NCBI RefSeq assembly: GCF_016892765.1
Contig: NZ_JAFEMD010000005.1
Location: 117,305-181,304, forward strand
DNA length: 64,000 nucleotides
From: Microvirga arvi
Lineage (GTDB): Bacteria > Pseudomonadota > Alphaproteobacteria > Rhizobiales > Beijerinckiaceae
Direction of reading: 5' to 3'
Every line of letters begins with the position of its first letter. Position 1 is the stretch's first letter. Below the pieces are notes generated by a model. That model was given only the letters and a program-made list of their open reading frames with translations, searched no databases and was not told where the DNA came from. A program made the position numbers and the translations under genes. Below are positions 1 to 10,008 of this stretch, in pieces.

Positions 1-961
1 GCGACTGGCGCAGGCCCCCGCAGTGGCCGACCATCAGCCAGCAATGGGGGCGCAGCACGGCGAGGTGATCCGTGATGTTCTTCGCATTCGACGGGCCGAC
101 GCCGATATTGACCAGGGTCACGCCCTGCCCGTCCCTGCGCATGAGATGATAGGCGGGCATCTGGAACCGGTGCCACGGCGAAGAGCCGATCAGGTCCTCG
201 ACCGTCGTCGCGTCCAAGCCCCGCTCGATGCTGACGCCGCCCGGCAGGACGAGACGCGTGTAAGGCCCGTTCTCGTCGGCCAGCTCCTTCACGGCCCAGC
301 GGATGAACTGGTCCACATAGCGGTGGTAATTGGTCAGCAGGATCCAGGGCTGAAGGCAGCGCCAGTCGCTGCCCGTATAGTGCACGAGGCGGCGCAGCGA
401 GTAATCCACCCGCGCCGCATCGAAGAGGGCAAGGGGGCGCGCCTCGTTCTCATGGAAAAGCCAGGTGCCGTCAGCGATTTCGTCGCCGACCTTGGCGAGA
501 AGCGGCGTCGGGAAGTGCTGCGCGAGCTCGGAGGCGGAATGCGCCCCCCGGCCCAGCTCGTCGCCCCGCTCGAAGACGTAAGGGTAAGGGATCTCCTGGT
601 CGCTGACCCCGACCGCGATGGTGGCGCCATAATCGCGCACCAGATATTGCAGCTGTTCCAGCAGATAGGTCCGATAGAAGGCCGGCTGGGTGATGGTGGT
701 CGCATAGGTCCCAGCCCCCTGGAACTTGGCATAGGCGCGCTGCTTGATCGGCGGCACCGAGGATGCCCGATAATCGAGGCGCAGCTCCGGATAGCGGAAG
801 CGGGATCGTTCGAGGGGTGTAGGGGCCGTGCCGGTGGCGAAGAAGTGCTCCAGCGCGTGGCGCTGCGCCTCGATGGCGCTGTCATGGAGCTGGATGAGCC
901 GCTCGACGGCCTCTTCGGGCGTTGCGACGGATTCAAAGCTGGAAATATGATCGGCTGGCAC
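1..961 (-). CDS. amn: AMP nucleosidase, N-terminal part (gene runs off left edge)
   Basis: Hydrolyses AMP to adenine and ribose 5-phosphate in the cytoplasm (purine salvage and AMP control). About 320 residues are visible. The N-terminal AMN domain occupies roughly the first 180. The nucleoside-phosphorylase-like domain then begins, with PGGVSIERGLD, NIGVGPSNAKN and MVGHCGGLRQ, all typical of AMN; the rest lies beyond base 1. I chose the GTG at 961 because a purine-rich AGAAGAGAG lies about 6 nt upstream and the protein reads VPADHISSF from there. It is transcribed leftwards and separated from the next gene by a hairpin. The family call is firm; the start is moderately sure. Confidence 0.93.
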   Translation of the reverse strand, partial: MPADHISSFESVATPEEAVERLIQLHDSAIEAQRHALEHFFATGTAPTPLERSRFRYPELRLDYRASSVPPIKQRAYAKFQGAGTYATTITQPAFYRTYLLEQLQYLVRDYGATIAVGVSDQEIPYPYVFERGDELGRGAHSASELAQHFPTPLLAKVGDEIADGTWLFHENEARPLALFDAARVDYSLRRLVHYTGSDWRCLQPWILLTNYHRYVDQFIRWAVKELADENGPYTRLVLPGGVSIERGLDATTVEDLIGSSPWHRFQMPAYHLMRRDGQGVTLVNIGVGPSNAKNITDHLAVLRPHCWLMVGHCGGLRQS

Positions 962-1056
962 GTGGACTCTCTTCTTTTGTCTCGTGCCTCAAGGGTCATA
1001 CACTGTTTCGTCAGATAACCCAACTGCCTTGTGGAAGCCCCGATTACTAAAGGTAA

Positions 1057-1080
1057 GGATGCCGAATTCCTTCGGCATCC
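1057..1080 (-). terminator. Hairpin downstream of the small exported protein gene
   Basis: A perfect 10-bp stem (GGATGCCGAA / TTCGGCATCC) with a 4-nt loop lies 26 nt past the stop codon of the 1106-1501 gene. On the minus strand it is followed by TTACCTTTAG, only a weak T-tract. It would separate that gene from amn. Confidence 0.6.
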
Positions 1081-1105
1081 CGGAGATCAATGGTGGGAGG
1101 CGTCC

Positions 1106-1501
1106 TTATTCGCAGATCTGTTCCCGGCGAATGATCACGCGTCCCCACTCGTCCACAAAGCGCCGCCGGACCATATAGCACGAAGGTGCCGCATAGGCGC
1201 CCGCGCCGTAGTAGCTTGGATAGGCCGGGGCGGCATAGGCAGAGGATGCCAGCGCACCCAGAGCGAGCCCTCCAATCACACCGGCAGCAACCGCGCCACC
1301 ATTGTTGTGACGACGATAGCCGTAGTGAGGCCGGTACGCATGGCGCTGCCCGTAATAGCCTGGGCCATAGGGGCCCGCGACCATTCCGTTGCGCCAGCGA
1401 CCGGTCGATTCACCTGCGGTCGCAGGAGTCGTAATCATCAGAGAGCCGCCTATGACCAGAGCGGCCGCCCCCACAGCAAAAACCTTCTTCGTGCAGACCA
1501 T
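1106..1501 (-). CDS. Small exported glycine/tyrosine-rich protein
   Basis: A 131-residue protein that I cannot name. The N-terminus is a clear signal peptide: MVCTKK, then a hydrophobic stretch, with likely cleavage after ATAG. A basic Tyr/Gly/His/Arg-rich segment follows, then an Ala/Gly-rich helix (GGAVAAGVIGGLALGALA) resembling a glycine-zipper segment, and a C-terminus with two Cys around VRRRFVDEWGRVIIRREQIC. This layout is common among small periplasmic or envelope proteins of Rhizobiales. The ATG at 1501 is preferred over the GTG at 1513 because GGAGGG sits just upstream of it. It is monocistronic with a hairpin behind it. Confidence 0.7.
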   Translation of the reverse strand: MVCTKKVFAVGAAALVIGGSLMITTPATAGESTGRWRNGMVAGPYGPGYYGQRHAYRPHYGYRRHNNGGAVAAGVIGGLALGALASSAYAAPAYPSYYGAGAYAAPSCYMVRRRFVDEWGRVIIRREQICE

Positions 1502-1663
1502 GTGACCCTCCACGAGGCAACGACGATTGGGAGACCACGTCTCATACGCATCTTCGCTGCCTTAGTATCGAGAACTTATCCTAGAGGACATGAACTCAGG
1601 CTGAAGGCTTTGTTGGCGTTACTGCAGGATCCTTAGCGCTCGCTGGTGGAATACCAAGTCTGT

Positions 1664-1735
1664 CTAAAATGAAAGAACGCGGGCGAACTCGCGCCCGATT
1701 CCGCGTCCCATGCCTGTGATGAGGGTCGTCCCCAC
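1664..1735 (-). pseudogene. Probable remnant of a short-chain dehydrogenase N-terminus
   Basis: Starting 5 nt after the ettA stop, a GTG-initiated 23-codon frame reads GTTLITGMGRGIGREFARVL and then stops. This matches the first strand and cofactor loop (TGxxxGIG) of an SDR protein. No further SDR sequence follows. The fragment also contains the hairpin listed at 1680-1697, so a chance origin is not excluded. Confidence 0.45.
1680..1697 (-). terminator. Hairpin downstream of ettA
   Basis: CGGGCG / CGCCCG form a 6-bp stem with a 6-nt loop. On the minus strand it is followed by CGTTCTTTCATTTT. It lies about 45 nt past the ettA stop and may act as its intrinsic terminator, within the SDR-like remnant. 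Confidence 0.5.
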
Positions 1736-1740
1736 GGCGG

Positions 1741-3393
<1,653 letters not shown>

Positions 3394-3851
3394 GGAAAAA
3401 GCCCTGTTTGATCGAGATGTGAATGGAGTTGGCCGTCAGTTAGCAGGGGCGGACGACCGGGGCAAGGCGGGGGAGTGTCGCCGCGGGTTCATCGCCAGCA
3501 GAGTTCCAAACAGCCAGCACCTTGGGGCCCGCAGCCTAAGCTGCGAGCCTTGCGGGGAGATCGAGGGCGGCGCGACGGGCAGCCCGGCTCGATGATGGAT
3601 GGTGTGAGATGGAAGAGCCGAGATGCCTCTTCGCGCACGGCTTGTTTAGGCGGACAAGCGGTGCCAGCCCGGTGACCGCTCAAGGCGGGGTCCGTCTGCT
3701 CGACGGGGGCCTTGAACCGATTCCGACCACCGGCACGAAAGCCTGGGCCTCCTGTCGGTGAGCGTGCGAGGCTGCACCACAGGACCGTGTCTGCTCCCGC
3801 ACTGCGACGCCTCGCGAGCGCGCCCCTCGACAGGACCAGATCTAAGACAAC
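3394..3851. other. Gene-poor stretch upstream of ettA
   Basis: I see no convincing protein gene here on either strand: short frames such as 3489-3683 have no recognisable motif and unlike-protein composition. The stretch lies downstream, on the minus strand, of the LexA-type promoter at 3852-3895. It could be a non-coding RNA, a long ettA leader, or the remains of a deleted SOS gene. A possible hairpin (AGCGGT / ACCGCT arms) is near 3658-3680. Confidence 0.4.
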
Positions 3852-3895
3852 GATATAGCCGAGGTTGGGAATTCTGTCAAGAACAAAGTAAGAAC
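3852..3895 (-). promoter_or_regulatory. Consensus sigma70-type promoter with an alphaproteobacterial LexA (SOS) box
   Basis: On the minus strand, GTTC-N7-GTTC (3881-3895) abuts a TTGACA -35 box (3875-3880). A 17-bp spacer then leads to TATATC as the -10 box (3852-3857). GTTC-N7-GTTC is the established LexA operator of alphaproteobacteria. A repressor bound here would cover the -35 region. The promoter fires leftwards towards ettA, but no recognisable gene starts within the next 450 nt. Confidence 0.75.
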
Positions 3896-3927
3896 ATTGC
3901 GCAGGCTCTTACTGCTCCTCTCGCGTC

Positions 3928-4143
3928 ATCACCGGCCTTGTGCCGGTGATCTCGATGGCATGGGGCGCTGAGCTTCACAGGATCGGGATGGCCGGGACAA
4001 GCCCGGCCATGACGGTGGAGGGAGTTGGGATCGGACAGTGCGCTCTGGAGCCTCCTTCGAGACGCGGATTGCGTCTGCTCCTCAGGATGAGGGGAAGGGA
4101 AGACAAAGATGTGGATCCCCGGATCAAGTCCGGGAACGGGGAT
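3928..4143. repeat. Cluster of dispersed palindromic (REP-like) repeats
   Basis: Four palindromic units lie side by side. ATCACCGGCC-type arms are at 3928-3950 and ATGGCCGGG...CCCGGCCAT at 3988-4010. A unit at 4051-4092 reads CTCCTTCGAGACGC, then GCGTCTGCTCCTCAGGATGA. An ATCCCCGG-type unit is at 4115-4143. The third is half of the 102-bp inverted repeat at 38057-38158. The second and fourth resemble the units at 23707-23788. Confidence 0.8.
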
Positions 4144-4173
4144 GACGAGGACGGTGACACAGCCGGATGAGTG

Positions 4174-5517
4174 TCAAAGCCCGAACGGGTAGGTCTCCGG
4201 CATGCCCCTGCCATGGGCATGGCTCAGCGGGGTAACGGCCCTGGTCTCCTCGAACCAGACGAAGGCGTCGAATTGCTCGGCGAGGACCGCTTCGAAGTAG
4301 TGGCTGTAGAGTTCCGTTTCAGGGCGGTAGACCACCCCGATGGCCCGCTCCAGGCGCGGCCGCGAGAGAACCTCCGTCAGCTCGGCCTGGCCGTTTTCGC
4401 GCCATTCGGTGAGGAAGCAGCCGAGGCCCGTATCCCGGAAGATCCGCTCGTGGCTGTCCGGCCGCGCCGGGCGGACGCTCTTGACCTGCATCGGCTCGTC
4501 CCAGTCGTCGGCAGCCGCCACGGTCCCGCGATCCGTACTGAGCCCGATGAGAACCGCATCTCCGCGATAGGCCTTGCGGCAGAGTTCGCCGATGTTGAAC
4601 TCGCCCTGCCAGCCCATGGCGGTGGCGGCGGCATTGCCGATATGGGAGTTGTGCGCCCAGACGACGGCCTTGGCGTTGTCGCGCCGGGCGAGAAGGCTCT
4701 GGAGCGTCTCGAACATGTGCCGGTCGCGCAGGTTCCAGGACTCCGTCGCGCCCTCGTACATGATGCGGTAGTAGTGCTCGGCCGCGTGGACGATCTTGGC
4801 GTTCTGGACCGCATCGAAGAAGGCCTCGCCCCCGTCTGCCGGAAGATAGTCCATTCGTTTGTCGAGGATCGTCTGGAGCTGGTGCAACAGAGCCTCGTCA
4901 CAGGGCTTCTTCTGCCCGGTGAGAACGGCGCGGCCATAGCGGGCCGGATCGGACTGCCAGGGGCTCAGGCAGCCATAGCGTCCCCTCGCCTCTTTCGCGG
5001 CCTCCGGATCGACCTTGTCGAGATATTCGAGAACGGAGCGGATCGAGGAGTTCAGGCTGTAGACATCGAGCCCGCGGAACTCGGCCCGCTCGTCTTCCGC
5101 ACGCTCCTTGTTGTGCTCGCGCATCCAGTTGACGAAATCGGCCACCTCTTCATTGCGCCACATCCAGGTGGGGAAGCGCTCGAAGGCCACGTCGTCGCCG
5201 TCGGGAACAGAGCGGTGGCGCACGTAAGAATCGATCCGGGCCGCGTCGGGCCAGTCGGCCTCCACCGCCACGATGGTGAAGCCATGGTGCTCGATCAGGC
5301 GCTTCGTGATGGCGGCGCGGGCCCGGTAGAATTCCGAGGTGCCGTGGGTCGCTTCGCCTAAGAGCACCACCTTGGCGTCGGCAAAGCGATCGAACATGGC
5401 GCCGAAGGCCTGCTCATCCTCGATCGGCGGCAGGGACTCGCCGTGCTCGCGCACACGATCAACGGCGTCCTTGATCGAGGCTTCATTCTCGCTCTGCTTC
5501 CAGGACAAACGGGCCAT
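4174..5517 (-). CDS. Erythromycin esterase family protein
   Basis: A 447-residue protein of the erythromycin-esterase/succinoglycan-biosynthesis (EreA-like) family. Recognisable features are LLGEATHGTSEFYRAR near the N-terminus, VAVEADWPDAARID, the central KAVVWAHNSHIGNA, and a C-terminal FDAFVWFEETRAV. These place the conserved Glu and His residues thought to drive hydrolysis in this family. The true substrate is unknown; most chromosomal members are not proven resistance enzymes. The ATG at 5517 is chosen because GGGAGGTGATCCC, a near-perfect ribosome binding site, precedes it; upstream codons would only add a low-quality extension. It has no signal peptide. Confidence 0.88.
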   Translation of the reverse strand: MARLSWKQSENEASIKDAVDRVREHGESLPPIEDEQAFGAMFDRFADAKVVLLGEATHGTSEFYRARAAITKRLIEHHGFTIVAVEADWPDAARIDSYVRHRSVPDGDDVAFERFPTWMWRNEEVADFVNWMREHNKERAEDERAEFRGLDVYSLNSSIRSVLEYLDKVDPEAAKEARGRYGCLSPWQSDPARYGRAVLTGQKKPCDEALLHQLQTILDKRMDYLPADGGEAFFDAVQNAKIVHAAEHYYRIMYEGATESWNLRDRHMFETLQSLLARRDNAKAVVWAHNSHIGNAAATAMGWQGEFNIGELCRKAYRGDAVLIGLSTDRGTVAAADDWDEPMQVKSVRPARPDSHERIFRDTGLGCFLTEWRENGQAELTEVLSRPRLERAIGVVYRPETELYSHYFEAVLAEQFDAFVWFEETRAVTPLSHAHGRGMPETYPFGL

Positions 5518-5618
5518 GGGATCACCTCCCGCCATCCGGGCCGCGATGCCCGGCTCTGGCCGAAAACGGCAGCAGGACTCGCCTTGTTCCCGCTCGCGCA
5601 TCGTCCGAGAAAACGAAA

Positions 5619-5642
5619 CAGCCGGGGCATGAACCCCGGCTG
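5619..5642 (-). terminator. Intrinsic terminator of the RTX glycosidase gene
   Basis: CAGCCGGGG / CCCCGGCTG form a 9-bp stem with a 6-nt loop, followed on the minus strand by TTTCGTTTTCTC. It lies 28 nt past the stop of the 5670-8003 gene. Confidence 0.75.
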
Positions 5643-5669
5643 ATGCGAGCACTCCTCTGCAGAAGCAGC

Positions 5670-8003
5670 CTACCAGTAGAAATAGAAGTGCTCGGCCTTC
5701 AGATCCTTCAGCCGGACATTGGCCAGCGTGAGCTGGTCGTCGCCCTTCAGCCACTCACCCGTCCCGAGATCCATCACGACGTTCTTGCCCACCTGCTTCA
5801 TGTGCGGCTTGAGCGTGGCGAAATCGACGATGCCGGAATGGTTGATGTTGTGACGGATGAGCAGAAGCTCTTTCTGATTCACCTTGAAGTCGTAGACGAT
5901 GTCCTGGCCCATATCGGAATTGAAGACATAGCGATCGGAGCCCGAACCGCCCCAGAGCTTGTCGTTGCCGGCTCCAGGGTCGAGAACATCGTCGCCTGAG
6001 CCGCCCCAGATCTGATCGGCACCGAACCAGCCGGAGATCACATCCTTGCCATCGCCGCCATAGAGCTTGTCGTTGCCGGCAGGGTCCGACATATTGTCGC
6101 CCTTGATAGTGTCGTTGCCGGCCCCACCCTGGATGATGTCGCTGCCGCCGCCGCCCTCAAGCCGGTCATCGCCGGCTTCGCCGTAGAGCTTGTCGTTGCC
6201 TTTGCCGCCATCGAGAAGATCGTAGCCATTGCCGCCGCGAAGCATGTCGATGCCGTCATCACCATACAGCATGTCGTCGCCGTCCTCACCGCGCAGCTGG
6301 TCGTTGCCCGCTCCGCCATAGAGGATATCGAGACCGTTGCCGCCATAGAGGCGGTCGTTGCCTGAATCGCCCTCCATATAATCGTCGCCGTCATTGCCGT
6401 AGAGAGCATCGTTGCCGGCGCCGCCATAGACGGTGTCGTCGCCGTTCTGACCGCTCAGATTGTCGTTGCCGCCGAGGCCGTTGATGACATCATCGCCATC
6501 CTGGGCCTTGATGACATTGGCCTTGTCCGTTCCGGTAATCTCGTCGTTGCCGGGGGACGGCTTCGTGGAAGCGCCCGCCGGTCCGGTGCCGTTGAACATG
6601 AACCACTCGGCTGTCGGCGCCGCTGACGTCATGATCGTGAGGCTGCCGCCATCCGCGAAAGCGATGACATAGCCACCGCCGACCTGATGAATCTGCAGGT
6701 CCGTGAAGCGGGTGCCGACGTTGTTCAGGACGATCCGGTCGCCCTGCCCAGGGTCGAAGCCGAGGATCGTGTCGTTGCCCTCGCCGCCAGCATAGACATA
6801 GACATCCGCACCGGCATTGCCCTGCAGGGTATCGTTGCCGCCTGCTCCGACAAGCGTGTCGTTGTTGAACCCGCCTCTCAGCACGTCACCGGCGGCCGTG
6901 CCTGAAATCAGCCTGCCCTTCACCGATTGAGGATCCTTGAAATACTGCTCGACGAGCTGGTCGGCCAGCTTGCCGTGGGTATAGTAGCCGTCATCCGGGC
7001 TGGGATCGGCCACCATCTGGCCCGCATCGTAGTTCCACAGCCAGTAGCCGCCGACCCAGCCTTCGTTGGCCTCGTCGGTGATGATCTTGTAGAAGGCTTG
7101 GAACATGTTGGCCTGCTCGACGACATCGACCGTGCCGCTGCGCCAGGTCCAGGGATCGTAGTTGCTGCCGTCGAGGCTGCGGAAACCGGTCTCGGTGAAG
7201 ATCAGCTTCTTGCCATACTGCTCGGCGATCCGCTGCAACGCATCGATGGCCGAAATGTTCTCTCCGAACCTTTCGACAATCGGCTGGCTGACATGTCCGA
7301 ACTTCGACGGCCTGGTCCAACCGTCAATCAGCTGCTGCAAGGTCGGGTTGGGACTATCGGTAAACGAGATGTAAGGGTTGGCGCCGATGTAATCGAGCTT
7401 GTCCCAAAAGCTCACATGGAGCGCCTCGGTCCAGGTCGCGGCATAGGTCAGCTGGCCGTCGTAGACCTCGCGCACGGCATCGATGATATCGACCCAATAC
7501 TCGCGGTAGTTGTCGCCCGTCATGCTCTCGCATTCGTTGCCGATGGCGAAAGCCGTCACGCCGTTCTTCTGCGCGAGCCTGGCGTAATGCACCACGGCTT
7601 CTTTGTAGGACGCGAACCAATTGTCCGCCCACTGCTTGGCCTGAGCCGGGGTAGAGCCTTCAGGCGGACCGATCAGGGCATTCCAGTCGCCGTTCTGGAC
7701 GTTGACATGAAGCTTGAAGATGATCTCGAGCCCGCGGCTCTTGGCATAGTTGATCGCGGCCTCGATCGAGCCGTCGCTTTCCGTGCGGGGAGCGTTGTCG
7801 GTGTTGTATCCGCCGGGGTCGCCGTTGTCGCGGTACACGCGGGTCGATGTCAGGCTGTCCATATACACGGTCGGGACGATTACGACCTGCGAGGCGCCAT
7901 CGCCCTGGATCAGGTCGAGATTCGTCCGAGTCCACGGCATCCGGAAATTGCCGTCCCACCAGGAGGGAAGGCTTTCGGCCTGGAAATCGAACAACTTAGG
8001 CAT
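5670..8003 (-). CDS. GH113-like glycosidase with C-terminal RTX calcium-binding repeats
   Basis: A 777-residue two-part protein. Residues 1-350 form a TIM-barrel glycosidase resembling family GH113 (beta-mannanase-like). Probable acid/base is Glu157 in FAIGNECES and probable nucleophile is Glu271 in IFTETGF; LTYAATWTEA and FWDKLDYIGANPY are also typical. From about 375 to 680 there are some 18 RTX nonapeptides (GGxGxDxLx), which fold into a Ca2+-binding beta-roll. There is no N-terminal signal peptide, and the tail ends in an aromatic-rich segment, as expected for type I secretion. No T1SS genes lie nearby. GAAGGGC precedes the ATG. The polysaccharide substrate is unknown. Confidence 0.88.
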   Translation of the reverse strand: MPKLFDFQAESLPSWWDGNFRMPWTRTNLDLIQGDGASQVVIVPTVYMDSLTSTRVYRDNGDPGGYNTDNAPRTESDGSIEAAINYAKSRGLEIIFKLHVNVQNGDWNALIGPPEGSTPAQAKQWADNWFASYKEAVVHYARLAQKNGVTAFAIGNECESMTGDNYREYWVDIIDAVREVYDGQLTYAATWTEALHVSFWDKLDYIGANPYISFTDSPNPTLQQLIDGWTRPSKFGHVSQPIVERFGENISAIDALQRIAEQYGKKLIFTETGFRSLDGSNYDPWTWRSGTVDVVEQANMFQAFYKIITDEANEGWVGGYWLWNYDAGQMVADPSPDDGYYTHGKLADQLVEQYFKDPQSVKGRLISGTAAGDVLRGGFNNDTLVGAGGNDTLQGNAGADVYVYAGGEGNDTILGFDPGQGDRIVLNNVGTRFTDLQIHQVGGGYVIAFADGGSLTIMTSAAPTAEWFMFNGTGPAGASTKPSPGNDEITGTDKANVIKAQDGDDVINGLGGNDNLSGQNGDDTVYGGAGNDALYGNDGDDYMEGDSGNDRLYGGNGLDILYGGAGNDQLRGEDGDDMLYGDDGIDMLRGGNGYDLLDGGKGNDKLYGEAGDDRLEGGGGSDIIQGGAGNDTIKGDNMSDPAGNDKLYGGDGKDVISGWFGADQIWGGSGDDVLDPGAGNDKLWGGSGSDRYVFNSDMGQDIVYDFKVNQKELLLIRHNINHSGIVDFATLKPHMKQVGKNVVMDLGTGEWLKGDDQLTLANVRLKDLKAEHFYFYW

Positions 8004-8259
8004 GATGGCAGCCCTTCAGAGAATGCTTAGCAGCGCTAAAGCGCTTATAGAATTACGCTTTTGATATAACGTTTATGCAATGTTCTCGCAAGCGCGAAGG
8101 GCAGTCAGCGTTAAAGCTCCCTTGCTTGAGACATGAGAGGGGATGCGGGACGGATTGGAGGCGCATGGCACCCTTCCCGCTCCGGGCACCTCAGGAGACG
8201 ATGTGCGTAACGCAACGCGAGCGTCGTTCCGCCGCAGCCATCACCACTGGCCGCGCATC

Positions 8260-10008
8260 TCAGGCAACGCCGGCCATGATCGTGGCAAAAGCTTCCTCGG
8301 CGGCAATGACGGTGGCCATCTGAACCGTATGGGCAAACCGGTAGGCCTCCCCGTAGATCGTCTCGTCCGGGAATTCCGTAATCAGGGTCAGCGGCGTCGG
8401 ATTCCGCTCATCGGAGGTCAGGAGGCAAGGCACGTCGTTGATGATCTCGTAGGGCGTGCCGCCCGAATGGATCGAGCAGATCTCGATCTGGCGGCGATTG
8501 AATTCGGCCAGACCCGGTACGGCCGAGAGGCCGTTCGTGACGGCCTCGACCAGGGTCCTTGCCGTCCCGGCCCAGGCGGGATGATGACGGATGATCAGGA
8601 AGAAGCCCTTCGGGATCGTCCAGAGCTCGAAGCCGCGGGGCAGGTAGCCCGTGAAGGGCCGCGTCCATTCATGGGCCGGGTAACCATGGAAATTGAGATG
8701 CAGCTGTGCGCCCGACAGCGCCAGCGCCTGGTTGCGGGCGCCGATCTCGTAGACGGGTTCGGCGCGGCCATATTCCAGATCGTTGCCGAGGGAGGTATAG
8801 CGCGCGGCATGGTGCATGTGGCGCGGGCTGCCTTCGCAGAGGCGGCCATGCAGCGCGTAGCCGTCCGGGTTCTCGACGGGGATATAAGCTATGTTCGCAT
8901 CAGGGCTGGCCAAAAGCCGGCGAACGGCCCTCAAGGTGCCGACCGGAGCCGAGGTCTCATTGGCATGCTGTCCGCCGGTCACGAGAACAGCCGGGCGCGA
9001 TCCGGCCCGGTAGATGCCGGGGATGGGACGTCCTTCGCGGGACATTCCCTCGAACGTTTCACCAGGGAGCGCGGCAAGCTCGCGATGGATCTGCGCGAGG
9101 CTGGGAGCCGCATCCGCCGTTTCGATATCCTGCTCCGGCCGCTCAGGATCCTGCGGCGTGCCGAAGGAGCGCAGGCTCACGCGCACCTGCGCATCGCCCT
9201 CGCCGGCGCGGATGTCCGGCACGATCTGGCCCGGCTGCAGGCCGCGATCCTCGGGCGGGCGTCCGGAACGGTGCTTGAAGAACTCGATGATCGAAAAGTA
9301 GAAGTCCTCGTGCAGCGCCTCGCGGGTGCTCATGACCTCGTCGCCGTAATCGAGCGGACGCTCGATGCCGGGTATCGTGACATCGATGGCGAGCGTCTCG
9401 GCATAAGGCTCTTCTGAAGGCCATTCATGGGCCATGATTGTCGACATCACCTTGTGGAAGACTTGCTCGATCTCGGTCTCGAGCGGCTCGTCGAGGTCGG
9501 TCCCTCCATCGGCGCGGCCCGTCACCTTCAGCCAGCCGGTCGGGGTCAGGTCGACCTGATCGAGATGGTTGGTGCGCAGGCGGTTGGGCGCGAAGACCTC
9601 ATGCTCCGCGACGCTTTCATCCGCATATTCGAGCGTGACCCGATAAGTCAGGCCCGTCTCGCCGGGCTCGAAGCGCGTGTCGATGCCCTCGAGCAGGGCG
9701 GCCAGAGGATAGGCCTCCGACAGGAAGCGCAGACGGTCCGCCTTCTCATGCACCGGATAGCGCACAATGGCCCGGGTCACGCCCTTCAGGTCGAACTCTT
9801 CGAGAAAGGCATGGACGAGCGGCTTGTAGGCGCTGCGCAGGCGGGCATGAATGCCGGATGCGGCAAAGACCTGCTCGGCGCGGCGACGCGCCGCCTCGTC
9901 CTCGAACAGCCAGGCTTCGAGGACCATGCCGCGATGGTCGCTTCCGCCCCATTCGCGCACGAGGCTGTCGAGAGTGCGCGGAATCCGCTCGTCGAGCAAA
10001 ATTGTCAT
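8260..10008 (-). CDS. M14-family zinc metallopeptidase of the peptide transporter operon
   Basis: A 582-residue protein whose C-terminal part (about 330-560) is an M14 carboxypeptidase-like domain. GGQHANETSA carries the HxxE zinc pair, VENPDGYALHGR the substrate loop, and LHLNFHGYPAH a third His ligand. LITEFPDETIYG is the likely catalytic Glu. The first about 300 residues are an unnamed region specific to this protein type. The ATG at 10008 overlaps the upstream permease stop (ATGA), so the gene is translationally coupled to an oligopeptide importer. The natural role is probably cleavage of imported peptides or peptide-like compounds in the cytoplasm; no signal peptide is present. Confidence 0.87.
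   Translation of the reverse strand: MTILLDERIPRTLDSLVREWGGSDHRGMVLEAWLFEDEAARRRAEQVFAASGIHARLRSAYKPLVHAFLEEFDLKGVTRAIVRYPVHEKADRLRFLSEAYPLAALLEGIDTRFEPGETGLTYRVTLEYADESVAEHEVFAPNRLRTNHLDQVDLTPTGWLKVTGRADGGTDLDEPLETEIEQVFHKVMSTIMAHEWPSEEPYAETLAIDVTIPGIERPLDYGDEVMSTREALHEDFYFSIIEFFKHRSGRPPEDRGLQPGQIVPDIRAGEGDAQVRVSLRSFGTPQDPERPEQDIETADAAPSLAQIHRELAALPGETFEGMSREGRPIPGIYRAGSRPAVLVTGGQHANETSAPVGTLRAVRRLLASPDANIAYIPVENPDGYALHGRLCEGSPRHMHHAARYTSLGNDLEYGRAEPVYEIGARNQALALSGAQLHLNFHGYPAHEWTRPFTGYLPRGFELWTIPKGFFLIIRHHPAWAGTARTLVEAVTNGLSAVPGLAEFNRRQIEICSIHSGGTPYEIINDVPCLLTSDERNPTPLTLITEFPDETIYGEAYRFAHTVQMATVIAAEEAFATIMAGVA

Noticed and set aside
3940..4170. Short frames within the repeat cluster
   Set aside because: They consist of palindromic repeat units (GMAGTSPAMTV-like translations seen wherever such repeats occur), so they are not genes.
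4171..5361. Plus-strand frame opposite the erythromycin-esterase gene
   Set aside because: Shadow of a clearly recognised gene; no motif of its own.
5975..6470. Repetitive DNA within the RTX gene as a possible tandem-repeat array
   Set aside because: The periodicity comes from coding for GGxGxDxLx nonapeptides and is explained by the protein.
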